A stretch of 64,000 bases of DNA from Pachyseris speciosa (Eukaryota; Cnidaria; Anthozoa; Scleractinia; Pachyseridae), in assembly GCA_016490735.1 (NCBI GenBank), contig JAEMWC010001602.1:1-64000 (forward strand). Reading direction: 5' to 3'. Each line of letters begins with the position of its first letter. Positions within the stretch are counted from its first letter, which is position 1. The translations under genes and the position numbers were made by a program. Below the pieces are notes generated by a model. It was not told where the DNA came from, did no database searches, and worked only from the letters and a program-made list of their open reading frames with translations. Shown one piece after another: positions 22,892-35,095 of the stretch.

Positions 22892-23843
22892 TAAGAGTAA
22901 GTACGTTTACAGGTGTAGGTTACTTGAAATGACGAACAGAGAGATAGTTATTACCTTTTGTTGTGTCTATCTTAAGGTTCGATGTAGTAAAATCCCTCTT
23001 GACGGGACGCACGTTGTATAACGCTTTTTGCAACTCGTGCGTAGGAATGTTTTTTTCTATTTTCAGCGACGTTATTCAGGACGCAAAAGCAGTACATGAT
23101 GTGAACGTATGTTACGTTATACATGTAGATCCCGTATGCAAGTGACAGCAGTAGAAAAGGACGTTATACGATAGTGGTGCTACTGTGCTCAAACGAGGTC
23201 TAGATTAAATTGTGGACCTGGTTATCTACTCTGATTTGTGGTTAACTAAATATAGGAAAAGACATTGCAATAGTTTTAAGTGCGTTTTTCTAGCATTATG
23301 ATATGGACTGCCTTAATGGTTATTTAGTTATTTCAGGGCATTAAGATAGCGGTTGAATACACAAGCTAGAAAACAAAATGGCGGTCACTGTGATGTCATT
23401 TATGACGTCACCATAGCTCGAATAACCATAAACAATGCTGAAATTACATTTCAAATACGTATTATTCCAAATATACTTCTAGGCAAAAAATCGTGTGCAT
23501 TTCAGAAAGAATAACATTTTTTAAAGTGTTTTTTTAGAAATCCAAGATGGCGACCAAAAGCATAGTGTGGGAGGTAAATTTAAAATTCGATTTACAAAGT
23601 GAAAGCTACCGTTCTATCCTTGCTATCATACATTTTTATGATGCTGAATAGTTACAGATTAAGATTATACAAGTTTTGTTTGTTCCCCTTAAGTGAGCCA
23701 TACAACCCCCCTAGCTGATGGACTATAGGCGATCAGTGGGGGATCAGTAAACGGGGGATCAGTGTTTTGTCGAAGCCCCAAATCCTATGCATTTGATTAA
23801 ATCCGTTATTTGATCTCATTTCTTCGAAGCAAGAGTCCCTTGA

Positions 23844-25387
23844 AAAGGTTTACCTAAAATATGGAATCCGAAATCCGGAATCCGGAATCTGGAATTAGTA
23901 ATTAATAAGAGGGTTAAAAGAACCGAAGAAGACGATAGATGTCTTACAGGAGGAGGTAGGTGACAGGAGTGAAGTCGTAGTCTGGGACTTGGTTTGTTCT
24001 TTCCAGTTGAGTCGATGTGGAGGGATATAGGGATAACTATTAAGAAAAAACCGTATGCAGGATCATTAAATGCAACTTAAAGAGCTGATCCGCGAGATTT
24101 TACACTAGCCTCTACATGTTTAACCTTAAGAAACAAACAGGCCCATGCAGTGCAGCCCTCGCTGCAAAAACAGAGTGAGAAGCATTGCTATTGGGAAGAA
24201 AATCTTTCTTGGAGCAGATTAACCACGTTTATCCCCTACTGTAAAAGTAGGCCTGACTGAGTCCTCGGTTGTTGTAGATATCCTTAACCAATCATAAGTG
24301 GAGAGCAGCGGATTTTGCGTGCTCAAGGTTCATATATAAAAGTTTCAAGGTATATTGGGCACCATACTGACTTAGGTGTTTTCGAAAAAAAGAGCAATGA
24401 CAGAAGACGGTACAACTGTATGAGGGTGAAAATGTTGTAAGCAAACGAAAGCGCTAAAACAATCCTCACCCAGCCCCCATAACTATCATTTCCAGGTGGG
24501 GCATTTATAAACGTCTTTTTTTTTTTTTTTTTTTGGAATAACTATTTTTTGTCTTCTTTTTTTCTCTAATTAATCTCTCGGATTATATTTATTTCGTGTT
24601 AGATTTCTTTTTTTCTGTATATTTAAAGTTTTTTTAAAGTGATCTTTCTTCATCTTTTGGAGATGTTCCGGAATGTACCAGGATGTTCCGGAATGTCCCA
24701 TGTTCCACGTTTTATCGACGGCCACTCGACAACCTAAAATGTACGCGCCGATACAGTTCCCAAACATTCCAGCATGGAGCAACAGACAATGACCAATCAG
24801 GCGTAAGCGTTCCCACGCGCAATTAAGTCAAGTTATGCAAAGTGATTTTTCTCTGCTTTTTGGTCACGATGCGTTTAAAATAATAAGCAAAAAATAGCTC
24901 TTGTTTTATAAAGATCTAGCTGAAATCAATAACAAAAAAAGGTTGATCGAAAATCAAAAGTTGTTCAAAAAGTTGCCGTCAACTTGTGGACAGGCCTAAC
25001 ACTTTTCATCGACAAAAAGAATAAGAGAAGGTGCTTTTAATTAAAATGATTTGAATTTAAAATGTTCAAAATGCACAAAACATTGATTAGTATCGCTGTG
25101 GTGTGGTTGAAAGCTGTGTGCTTTATAGGAATCAGGCGGTTTATTAAAAGCAAAACCAAAGTATTAAAATGCTGCCCTAGAATAAACTTCATGGGCTTGA
25201 TTGCTGCAAAACTCAGGCTAAGTCATCATATAATTTGTTGACCATATTATTACCCAAGCGACTTCAACCTTTGTCAAAATTTTCTACCAACCTTCTTTAC
25301 ATTCCGTATTCTGGATTTTATATTTCGTATTCCGGATTCCGGATTCCGGATTCCGGATTCCGGATTCTATATTTTAGGTAAACCCCC
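23844..25387. mobile_element. 1.5 kb inverted-repeat element with TTCCGGA-repeat termini
   Basis: Left AAAGGTTTACCTAAAATATG and right (inverse) GGGGGTTTACCTAAAATATA match, each followed inward by tandem GGAATCC/GGATTCC units (23863-23897 and 25330-25368). TTGA flanks both sides (23840-23843 and 25388-25391), a probable 4-bp target duplication. The interior is AT-rich with a poly-T run near 24516 and no transposase frame. Confidence 0.65.
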
Positions 25388-26398
25388 TTGAATAGTCCAT
25401 AGACATGGGCTTTTCAACCGTTGGATTGCCTTTGCCTGAATTATCGGAAATTGTACCAAGCGGTTGAAGGTTTCATTTGCTCCCTGATCTCTTATAGACC
25501 GACTAACTCGACGGGTACTGGAATATAATGGTGATAGTAGTAATAGTTCGGTATCCAAATACACATTATGGCCGTATGTAAGAAAGAGTATGTTACCGCT
25601 TTTGCTGCAGTAATTATTATACGGACTATCACACTCCCAACATTTTGCCACTCAGGTACTTGTTTCGAACTAAAATAAAACGAGTTTTCCTTGTGAGACA
25701 TGAAGTAAGAGTGAACTATGGCGCAGACTTCAGAAATGCATAACAGAAACACCACAACGAATACTCACCCTTAAACAAACGTGAAAGAGTAAACGAGGCA
25801 AGATAAAAGCCAACAAGAGTGCAAATATCTTCTCGGGGAAACACACTCTTCGATCATTTTCTGTGATTTCCATTCACGTACGTGAAATAATCACGGAAGT
25901 TTATGCGAAGGTTTGTGAAAAGGGAAAGTTGCATTGTATCATGGGTAATTCCCTGCGAAAATCAAGGAACGGACAATAACAAAAAGCAAAAAGCAGGACT
26001 TGAGAGCAGGAAATTTGCTCTACGAAAGTTGCCCCTCAGTTTGTAATTCATCCACCTTTCTTTTTGTGACAGAATTTGTGAAAGAAGGAAAAGGCAACTG
26101 ATTAAGTCGTTTCCACGCTTATAGTTATAAGTGTAAGTGTAGGGTTGGCACTGTATCTGACCACGAAATGGAAGCTCCCCTCTCTCATCATCATTCGCTC
26201 TGGTAGCGGCAAACTCCGTTTAGTAATGTGGAAGATCTCTACCAGTTGCATGTAGCTGTTCCAAATAACTCTACAGTCATTACTTATTGGTTAGTCAGCA
26301 TCCAGTTGTTTGCTACCCAAACACTTCTCATTTGGGATGTTTTCCAATTATTTCCCCTCATTTGTATCACTTAAGCCTGTGGTGTACATGTAGGATCT

Positions 26399-27033
26399 CA
26401 AGCAGTTTAAGGCCTGGGTCAGGGGCGTTTATTTGAGAAAACGGGTTTTTCGTAATACAACATCCCAGAGGACTGACACTGAAATGAAATTCATCCCATG
26501 GAAAGTTCTCATCATCCTTAACATTTTCAAGTGCAATTAACGTCATCATAGATCACGTGACGTGTCACGTGACCATTTCTTTAAACTTATCACTTATTTA
26601 AGGAGTAGGCGACGGTTGTAGGATATAATATCGAATAAAAACGCTTTTCTTATTCGTCTTAATTATTTCCAGCATCTCACGTTTGGAGTGACCGTCCATC
26701 GATCTCAACAAAAAAATTGTGAGGGCAAAGGTCATTTTTCGGCCCAGAATTCAACCTTTAGCTGTTGATAATTGAAAAACTAAGACTCGTGAACAATCAC
26801 TCCAAGCATAGAAAGTTAGATATGTTGGATTTCTATTAGAAACGCTGATTTATTTATCTGTAAACTTAAAATCCGCCACCGCATTGCTGATTTAAGAATA
26901 CGTTAAGGCAAACAAGGACAACAAGATTTATCTTCAGGCAAAGTTTCATCCGGTTCTAGGCAATCTGGAGAAAGATATTGGCGATTAACCATATTTCTGA
27001 AGATATTTCTAAACCCGGGCCTTAAACTGCTTG
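26399..27033. mobile_element. MITE-like element with CAAGCAGTTTAAGGCC ends
   Basis: CAAGCAGTTTAAGGCCTGGG at 26399 is mirrored by CCCGGGCCTTAAACTGCTTG ending at 27033. The 635-bp interior has a CACGTGACGTGTCACGTG palindrome near 26555 and no coding frame. No clear target duplication. Confidence 0.55.
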
Positions 27034-27076
27034 AAATCACAAACTAACCTAACGCTTTGATCCTCTGCTTTTCTTT

Positions 27077-27312
27077 CCGAGCGGTTAGGGTGATGGATTT
27101 CAATGCGGTTGCCCCGGGTTCAAATCCCGCTCTGGCCGCTAACTGGTCTTGCTCTGGGTAGTCCCTGGTTCAAGTCCTCGGACATCCTTGGTTTGCCTCC
27201 GGCCAGTTGGGGTTCTTATCATGTTCAGTTTAATTGCATTATTTGTTCCTATCATTATTTGTGGGCCACAATGGAAACTACTGGGGTATCAGTAATTATG
27301 TCATCCCTATAA

Positions 27313-27355
<43 letters not shown>
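27077..27355 (+). mobile_element. tRNA-derived SINE with ATTATC tail
   Basis: Starts CCGAGCGGTTAGGGTGATGG and has a perfect B-box-like GGGTTCAAATCCCGCTCTGG, as in a leucine-type tRNA head, but does not fold as a full tRNA. A unique body (GTCCCTGGTTCAAGTCCTCGG, TTTGCCTCCGGCCAGTTGGG) leads into an (ATTATC)n tail at 27303-27352. Confidence 0.65.
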
Positions 27356-29144
27356 ATGTTTTTTTTTCGGTATATTGGGTGAAGATTTATTCCTCCTTTC
27401 TAAGAGAACTACTATATGCTAGAATTTGATCAGATGGGTTCGGATGGTTTCCGTGGTTAGTGCCAGTTTAGCAGTCGCCGATAAATCTGGATCGAATCTG
27501 TCCCTTGTATTACTTGGTTCCATTCTTAATAGAAAGTCCTTTGAACATATATCACCAATAATACACGTGCGACACCAGTGGTTGCCTAATCGAAGTGGAG
27601 GCGAAATGATGTACATAACCTGCTTGGTCATTTATGAAGACGAATGTATGGTAGTTGGATGCTTCTTAAGAAAGTCGTTGTTAAAACTGTAATCATTGCG
27701 TGTCTGCCTTCACCAGTGTGGCTCCGTAAGGAACGGTTCAAAATAATTGCCAAAAAACTGCTTTAATTTCCCAAAGAGCTAATCAGGTTACGGATCAATT
27801 AAAGAATGAATGGGATTCAACAATCCTAATCTATATTAATGCCCCACGACGGCTGGAGTACAATGTTTTTCAATGTTAATTACTGGATCATCGTCTTACA
27901 ATATGGGCCAAGTTCCTTCGGGCACAAACACAGAAACTTGATTTTTACTTCTAAACAGCGAGAAGAGTCAGTCTTTACGACTTACAAAAAAAGTCTAGTG
28001 TGGTTTGTTCCACATTTCCACTAGCCAAGTCCAAAGCTGTCGCAGTTATTTCCGTTCCTCCAAAATGCATAGTCACTTCAATCTCTCTATCACGGCCTCT
28101 TCGGATGTCCGGGGACTGGACTGTTATGGTCCCAATCTTGGTTAACCCGGGGTCGGTAACAAATGTGACGTCAGGATTGGTTGCTGTGTAGAAACCGCAT
28201 GTTATCATGGTGTCCTCAGCACGAACTGGGTAAAAGATTTTTCTAATTCTCTCTCCAAGCTTCACAGGGTTGTCTTCTTTTACAAAACACGAAAAAAGAC
28301 CTCCACACTTTTCAATGCCGTCTGCTAGGAATTTCTTTTCCTCGGGATGGACACCTTGGATAAAATCTTGCGAGCACTCGACGCCATATGTTATGGCCAT
28401 AACTCGTTCAACAATCTTGGCCGGCATTTTCCCAAAAATTACAGCACCCTGGACAACTGCCTTATCTGCATTTCGAGGGATTAGGATGCGACATCTTCCA
28501 GCCAGCGCGTCCTTGATCTCCCTCTGGGCATGGAGAACGGGTGATTCTGCAAATCCTCCAACCAGAAGCGTTGCGTTGACCTTGGATAGCTCCGGTTTGC
28601 TCAACAGGCCAACCAAGTGCTCCTTCATGGCGTCCAAAACAGGTGTAAAGAGACCAATCATTACCCGTGGGCTTAAAGACAGGTATTCCTGTCTCGCAAT
28701 TTTTATTTCATTAGCGCCGTAACGCTCAAGAGCGTTGGGTCGGATTTCAGAGAACGTGGTGGTGAAACTACGAGGTAGGAGGATTCGCGTCTCTTTGTTC
28801 TGTAAGGCGCGATTACCACGTTTTTTCTCCTCAAAATCGTTCATCAGTTTTAGCCAATCAGCGGGGAAGTAACGGCGGTAATCGTACATCTCATTGTCAC
28901 CAAAAAGCTCGTCCAAAAGGGATTTAAATTGATGATTCACTTTTTTTCCGCCATACGGACCGCCAGAAACCTTGTGAATTTCTTTGATGGTGCCATCATC
29001 TTGATTTTCATGAACCGTTACGTCAAGAGTTCCTCCTAGTAGGTAAAGAGTCAAATACGTCATGTACAATTATTTTTTTCTAATTTTTATTTGAAAAACG
29101 TTTGTGCTCATGTTTGACAGCGTCATATTACGAAATCGTCGTCG

Positions 29145-29205
29145 TCGTCGTCAACATCATTGTCATCATTATCATCATCATCATCATCACCATCATCATC
29201 GCCCA
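29145..29205. repeat. CGT/CAT trinucleotide repeat in the HSPA12 intron
   Basis: A run of GTCGTC units passing into CATCAT units, within the intron between exons 3 and 4 of the HSPA12-like gene. Confidence 0.7.
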
Positions 29206-29479
29206 AAGATGGTCAATGTAGTATGTACAGGTTATTGTCAGAGAAGACAACATTCAGTTAGATAAAATTCTCAACCTTTTTTTCACTTTTTTTTTATTTT
29301 TACCTTTTTTAAAATTTTCAACTTGAACCATGAATACAACTTTCCTCACTTTAACCGTTAATAGATAATTGGTCACAGAGAAACAATCTAGCAATTTCTA
29401 CACAACGACACAGCGACTCATCGAGGTTTTATCTGGTTCAGGCGGCAAACGGTGAAAGTCACTTAATCAAAAGTGAATA

Positions 29480-30470
29480 ACTATGGAAGGCGATGGTATT
29501 GGTGATGATGGTGATGGTGATTTTGATGATCAAAATGATGGTGATGACGGTGGCGTTGATGGTGATGGTGGCGGTGATTATCTGGTTAAGACGTCAAACA
29601 GTAAAATTCGCTTAGTTAACTATGAAAGGCGATGGAAATAGTGATGGTATTGGCGATGATGGTGATGGTGAAGGGGGTGGTAGTGATGGTGATTTTGATG
29701 ATGATGGTGGCGTTGATGGTGATCGTGATGGTGGTGGTGTCGGTGCTGATGGTGATGGTTATGGTAGTGATGGTGGTGATGATGTTGGTGCAGGTGACAG
29801 TGGTGTGGATGGTGGTAGGGATGGTGGTGGTGGCAATGCTGATGATGATGATGGTGATGGTGGTGGTGATGGAGTTGCTGATGATGGTGGTGGCAATGGT
29901 GTTGATGATGGTGATGGTGATGGTGGTCGTGGTAGTGGTGGTGATGGTGGTAGTGATGGTTATGGTGTTGATGATGGTGGTTGTGATGATGATAGTGATT
30001 GTGGTGGTGATGGCGGTGATGGTGGTGGTGATGGTAGTGGTGATGGCGATGGTGATGGTGGTAATGATGTTTGTGGTGATGGTGGTGGGGATGTTGTTGT
30101 GGTGGGGATGGTGGTGATGGTGATTTTGGTGCTGGTGGTGATGGTGGTAGTGATGGCGATAGCACTGAAGGTGATGGTGTTGGTGTTGGTGGTGATTGTG
30201 TTATGGTGGTGATGGTGGTGGTGATGTTGATGGTGGTGGTGATGTTGATGTTGATGGTGGTGATGATGGTGGTGGTCATGGTGGTGGTCATGGTGATAGT
30301 GATGGGGATGGTAATAATGGTAGTGATGGTGATATTGGTTGTGGTGGTGATGGTGATGTTGATGGTGATAGTGATGGTGGTGATGGTGATGTTGATGTTG
30401 ATGGTGATGGTGTTGATGGTGATGCTGGTGGTGGTGTTGATAGTGTGGTGAAGTGGTGCTTGTGGGGATG
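29480..30470. repeat. 1 kb GGTGAT-type satellite in the HSPA12 intron
   Basis: Almost 1 kb of GAT, GGT and GTT triplets with irregular hexamer order. On the minus strand the same DNA gives long histidine-rich frames and on the plus strand glycine/aspartate or methionine/valine frames. These are translation artefacts of the repeat. It lies in the intron between exons 3 and 4. Confidence 0.85.
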
Positions 30471-32561
30471 ATGATGACTTTTAAAACATTAAGCAAAAGA
30501 TTGGAACTATGACCTTGAGAATACCGTCTAGTGGGCTACCAATTTTCAAAACAACCACCGACTGGGAGCAGTGCGACGCAACACCACCACCACCACCTCT
30601 ACCACCACCAAAAACATAGTGATTTCGTGAAAATGAAACTATACCGCGAATGGCTGTTACACATTGCGTCATTAAAATACATTGAGTGATACAGTAATAA
30701 CTCTGACTGATATACCTCCTATGTCCACAACCATATATTGGGCATTTGGTTGAGACAGTAGCCCGCCCACACGGACGTTAGGCCTCTCAGATAGTATCGC
30801 ATCCATCTTTTTCTCTGTACAAAATAATGCAGCAGCTTCAGGTTCCAGTGCAATTATCAGCTGATCTGGAAGGTCCCGTGACACGATCTCAGCCTGTTTG
30901 AACGAAGGAGACAAACAATTTAGCAGAGGCAAGTGACAAGCCTATAATATGGTAAGTAACCCTCTTTACACTTAAATAATGCTGTTAATATTTACATGAT
31001 TGGACAAACTAAATAAACCATAAAATTTCAGAAATCATCAAAATGCAAGTAGTTTTTTGGTCTGAAATCGGGATCGAAAAGCAAATTGTTAGTAAAATCC
31101 GGCTGAAATTCGCTCAAAAAAGACGTAACGACCAAGAGCTTAAAAATTTGGATCGACTTGGATGGAGCCCGGCGTAGCTGAATTGTGTGGTTGAAAAACA
31201 AAATGATTGAACGCCTCAAGGGCTTTTACTTTACCACGGCATATTGCAGCTCACCAAAAAAGTTCACAGAACAGTTTACCCTTAATGAGAGGAACGAGAT
31301 GAAACCGTTTGTTATGTTTACGGGGGCGTGTTTTTAAGTGGATGCATGTTTTCAAGTGGTGGAGGCCTCGGTGTACAGCACAGGTGAATTAAATAAATTG
31401 AAGCTTTGCCGAAAATTTGGAAACTCGTATTTATCTCTCGACTTGATGTAAATAATCATCTTCACTCGTTTTGGACGCAAATTAAAAAGTAGTTGAATTG
31501 TTTGTTTGTTTGTTTGTTTCGCTTGCGAAAGAAAGTGTTTCTCCTTCGCTTGGCTGACTGTTTTTTGATGTGCCTCGGAGTGTTAACAAAATTTTACCCA
31601 TATGTTTTAACACCTAATTGGAATGAGTAAAATGAAGGGTTAATATCACTTGTGTTTCCAGAAGTTGCTGAAATTGCTCTCGTCGCTGTGTGACTCGGAC
31701 AATTTCAGCAACTTCTAATTCTAAATGACAACCGTGATATTAATATCATGCTGCTACCTGTGGTGTTACTCGCAGAAGCATCTTCCAAATCCATTGAGGC
31801 TAACAGCTCGTTTCCATACTCCTTTTCTAGGTCGTACAAGACCGTCTGAGTCAAAATAAAAACCAAGGGAAAAATTCGGAAATTGTTCGGCCAGTTTTCA
31901 TTTGGGTCGACTCGATGGCGTGAGACCGTAGGTGGCCGTGCATCTGAACTCTGAGAAAGCACGCTGTTTTAACCAATCGGAGCACGCGTTATATCAAAAC
32001 TTTATTATAACAAGATGGACTTGTATCACATTTTATCATATATGTGAGTAGGTATGTGGAGTACTCCGGAAGAAACTGAAAGTTCTTCCCTTGTATTGAG
32101 TAAATTTGTAAAACGAAGTGTCAAAATGAAGAGGAAGAAATCTCATTCCTCTAGAATCAAATTTCCGTTTTGGCTTCAAACCTACAACTGATAAATTTGT
32201 GCTATTAGGAAACACATAACACTGCTCCAGTATACCTCATAAGCTGCTTCTCTCATGAACTGCTTTGCTCTAGGATTCCATATGGCGGGCACAGTTAGCA
32301 CCCACTGAATATCATCCACTTTAAAATCGTCTTCTGTCTCTTGTCGTATAGCATTAACGGCTTCATTTCCTAAAAATGTGCAAACACTGTCTTGGCCTCC
32401 ATTGGTTTCTTTTTGGTTGCGTCGTAGATTTTTGTCGTGAAGTCTATATCCTTCAAATATATGATGAAACGTCATTAGCTTACTACTAGGAATGCAATAA
32501 AGCTTTTAGTTAAGCTGTCAAGCCAAACTTTTTTTAAGTTGAGCTCATCAAAACTGCAACT

Positions 32562-32562
<1 letters not shown>

Positions 32563-32631
<69 letters not shown>
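32563..32631. repeat. (AC)n microsatellite
   Basis: About 34 uninterrupted AC dinucleotides in the intron between exons 1 and 2 of the HSPA12-like gene. Confidence 0.95.
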
Positions 32632-32634
<3 letters not shown>

Positions 32635-33094
32635 CAAAACAAAAGAAACGTCTTGAGGAAATATACCCAGTCCAAAACAACTTCCTAAGTTAAAATGAAC
32701 AGAAATGCTGGGTTATTATATCATACACCTGGGAATTACGTCACTTTTTTCCCACGTACAGGCGCTTTAAGATTTTGTTCACATTACTTTTGTTGCATCT
32801 GTCTTTCCTCTGCAATAAGGGTCAATTGTCAATCTTGCATTGATAAGGGAGGGGATACCTCAACATGCTTTTGCATGAAGACGGTATTATTTGGGTTGGC
32901 GTGAACGCACGTGACCGTAGGATAAGAAACTATTTAATCTGAAGTTGTTACAAGACGCGAAGAATTACTATTTCATATTTAGTAAAAACGAGTAGAACAA
33001 CTAGACTACTGAGAATCTAAAAAGAAAAAAACGTGAACGAGAGGAAATTATGAAAAAAAAAAGAGAGAAAACAGAAGAGCAACAACAACAACAC

Positions 33095-33325
33095 GTAATA
33101 GCCAAGTCAAGTTAAGTCATCTTTATTTAGGCAGGGTGGCCCTTTCAACACTTGGCTGGTATCAATAGGGACCCTACTACAGGATAAAAACGAGATAGTC
33201 ATAGAATTAAAACAAAGTAAAAATAAGATTAGTAAAATATACAATATCTCATCCCGTAAGATATTGGACATCGATGTAGCTTCTTTTAATGTTCTAGGCA
33301 ATTTGTTAAAAAAGGAACGAACCTT
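33095..33325 (-). mobile_element. 3' end of a LINE in the HSPA12 intron
   Basis: Minus-strand FFNKLPRTLKEATSMSNI resembles the FxNxLPxxLR region at the C-terminus of CR1-like LINE proteins. It is followed by a 3' tail containing AGGGTGGCCC and TTATTTAGGC (read on plus at about 33122-33140) and an adjoining CAACAACAAC tract. Only this end is present. Confidence 0.45.
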
Positions 33326-34086
33326 AACATTTCCTTACCTCCGTGTTATGCAATTCCATCTTGAAGTGCTGAAAGAAAAAATACGGGTCATGCCCGTGCG
33401 TGCTCTTGAGATTGGCAAACTTCTCTGCTGCTTTATATCCAAAAGAGTCAAATGACTTGTCTTGATTAAGCAGCAGGCATGTCGGTGTTTTGCTGGTACG
33501 ATGTCCCAGTTCATTCACCCACTCCCTGTTCATGAAAATAGAGTCTTGCTTCTCGTTGTTGAAGGAAAAAGCGAACCCACTGTAGGTTGTCCCAAAGTCA
33601 ATTGCTACCGTTGCCAGGTAGGACTTATCCAAATGTCTGCTGGACTTTGCTTCGTCTGTTTAAATACAAATTAAATATCCAGCTTGATTTCTTGATACCA
33701 ATCAACTCAATCTTTTCTCTACAGAAGGAAGTCCTCCTGCCACAAGCGACTGTTCTCCATTATAACAAGCTATTATAAAGTGTCTACTTAACTTCTAAGC
33801 TGGTGGGCAGCAACAAATGTTGTGGTTTGACTCTAGAAGTGCCCCGTGCGAGGTTATGGGTAAACGGCTGTGCCGTTAAGTCCGTTAGCTCTGGAGAATG
33901 TTCCTCGACACGATATGAATGCCGTGAGACGAAGTTATCACCTTGGCTGACTAAGATAAGGTATTTTGGAGAATTTTCATCTAAACAGAAGGCAATGGAG
34001 AGTGCTGAGCTAGAGGCGGTCAAAGAATGCTGACAAGATTATTTCCGAACCGTATTTGGGTTTACTTTAGAAATGCATCACGGTAT

Positions 34087-34560
34087 CCATTTCTTAGCTC
34101 AGTTGGTAGAGCACCGGACTACCGTGCGGGAGGTCGCTGGTTCACACCCCTGCTGAACCAACACTCAGGGTATTTAAATAATTGAGGAGAAAGTGCTGCC
34201 TTTGAAATTAAACGGTTAGACTTCTAGTCTGCTCGGATAATGACGATAAACCATAGGTCCCGTCTCACAAAACGTGTACCTAATAATCTGTGGGACGTTA
34301 TAGAACCAACACACTGTTCGAAAAGAGTAGGGGATCGACGTAGTTCCCGATTTGGTGGCCTAGCTCTATCTTTCATCTGTCTTTGACATTCTTGTGTGGG
34401 TTGGGTGGGTGAGATCAAATATGGACTGATAGCTGCTGCCAGAAGCGCCCTTACAGGCTGACGTCGGATCTTACCCTAGTGAAAGAATTGTAAACCGCCA
34501 TGGAACTATGTGATATGTGCGGTACATAAATCCAATACCATTACCATTACATATATGTAA
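34087..34560 (+). mobile_element. tRNA-derived SINE
   Basis: The tRNA-like head TTAGCTCAGTTGGTAGAGCA is followed by a B-box-like GGTCGCTGGTTCACACCCC. The anticodon arm does not pair properly, so it is not a working tRNA. A body of about 400 bp ends in an ATTACC-type tail (ATACCATTACCATTAC). Read-out of the head is intact enough to call the class. Confidence 0.6.
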
Positions 34561-34796
34561 GCTGAGTGGCAAACTGTGTTCTGTAAGTATATCATTACCA
34601 TTACCATTGAAAGCTATCTTAGTCAACTTTGGCCTCGTTTAAAAGCCAACAGCTTTCGCCGTCGGTGTACGCCGCAAGAATGGAAATTTCTTTTTAGCTA
34701 CTATATATTTGCTTTGCTTTCTCTTTGCTTTCCACCTACGTGGGTTCCACTCCTGCACTAAACCTGTTACAGGTTTACTTTCACTACTGCTTAAGG

Positions 34797-35095
34797 GGAG
34801 CAGGGAGTCGGGATGGAGCAGTAGTGAGAGAGCACTCGCCTTCCACCAATGTGGCCCGGGTTCGATTCCCGGACTCGACGTCATTTGTGGGTTGAGTTTG
34901 TTGTTGGTTCTCTTCTCTGCTCCAAGAGGTTTTTTCCGGGGACTCCGATTTTCACCTCTCCTAAAAAAACAACACTTCTAAATTCCATTTCGATCCGGAA
35001 TGCTCGGACGTTTAATACACGAGCCCCTGGCTCGGGAGATTGGGCAACCATTCCCCACACTATCGAGCTTAAATAAATTTATTTGATTTAATGTA
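34797..35095 (+). mobile_element. tRNA-derived SINE, second family
   Basis: Head GGAGCAGTAGTGAGAGAGCA with B-box GGGTTCGATTCCCGGACTCG, then a body of GTGGGTTGAGTTTGTTGTTG, CTCCAAGAGGTTTTTTCCGG and GGAATGCTCGGACGTTTAAT, ending near an AAATAAATTTATTTGA tail. From memory this body is common in coral genomes. Confidence 0.6.

Larger units (their letters stand above)
20708..23725. mobile_element. Second transposon of the nuclease family, internally deleted
   Basis: The ends are TAGTCCATCAGCT (20708) and its inverse AGCTGATGGACTA (ending 23725), flanked on both sides by TAG as a probable 3-bp target duplication. Long sub-terminal inverted repeats follow. ATGGCTCACTTAAGGGGAAC, TGTATGATAGCAAGGATAGA and ACGGTAGCTTTCACTT on the left recur inverted at about 23580-23700, and the match reaches about 330 bp. 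The interior has a plus-strand protein remnant (21700-22891) related to the one at 8297-12720 and a nested MITE. The ends of the two transposons are not alike. Confidence 0.75.
27975..33655 (-). pseudogene. HSPA12-like HSP70-family gene, frame broken in exon 2
   Basis: Four exons, joined by canonical GT/AG signals, encode an HSP70-superfamily ATPase of the HSPA12 branch. Exon 1 (33655-33339) has the phosphate-binding AIDFGTTYSGFAF and FKMELHNTE. Exon 2 (32450-32236) opens DIDFTTKIYDATKK and ends IQWVLTVPAIWNPRAKQFMR plus EAAYE. Exon 3 (30893-30716) has LIIALEPEAAALFC and MVVDIGG. Exon 4 (29035-27975) has GGTLDVTVHE, LLVGGFAESPVL and a CG.FSCFVK region to the stop. The start codon is not found; an upstream exon is needed. 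Exon 2 is 215 nt between phase-0 borders. Its frame hits TAG at KTVFAHF-stop, then resumes in another frame as GNEAVNAIRQ. That is a pseudogene signature, unless it is a sequencing error. Such genes are multicopy in corals as I recall. Confidence 0.7.

Noticed and set aside
27426..27692. 88-codon plus-strand frame and its minus-strand counterpart
   Set aside because: Both strands stay open together, there is no domain and the region adjoins a SINE tail.
29620..30496. Long histidine-rich, glycine/aspartate-rich and methionine/valine-rich frames
   Set aside because: All are translations of one GGTGAT-type satellite in an intron. The composition follows the repeat in every frame.
31757..31844. 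Exon-like 88-nt block (TVLYDLEKEYGNELLASMD) with AG and GT borders inside the HSPA12-like gene
   Set aside because: Its length would break the frame between the phase-0 exons on either side, and HSPA12 proteins have no matching segment there. Exon 2 joins directly to the exon at 30893.
34087..34165. Possible tRNA gene
   Set aside because: D-arm and B-box are good but the anticodon stem does not pair, and a SINE body follows. The same applies at 27077 and at 51035-51140.
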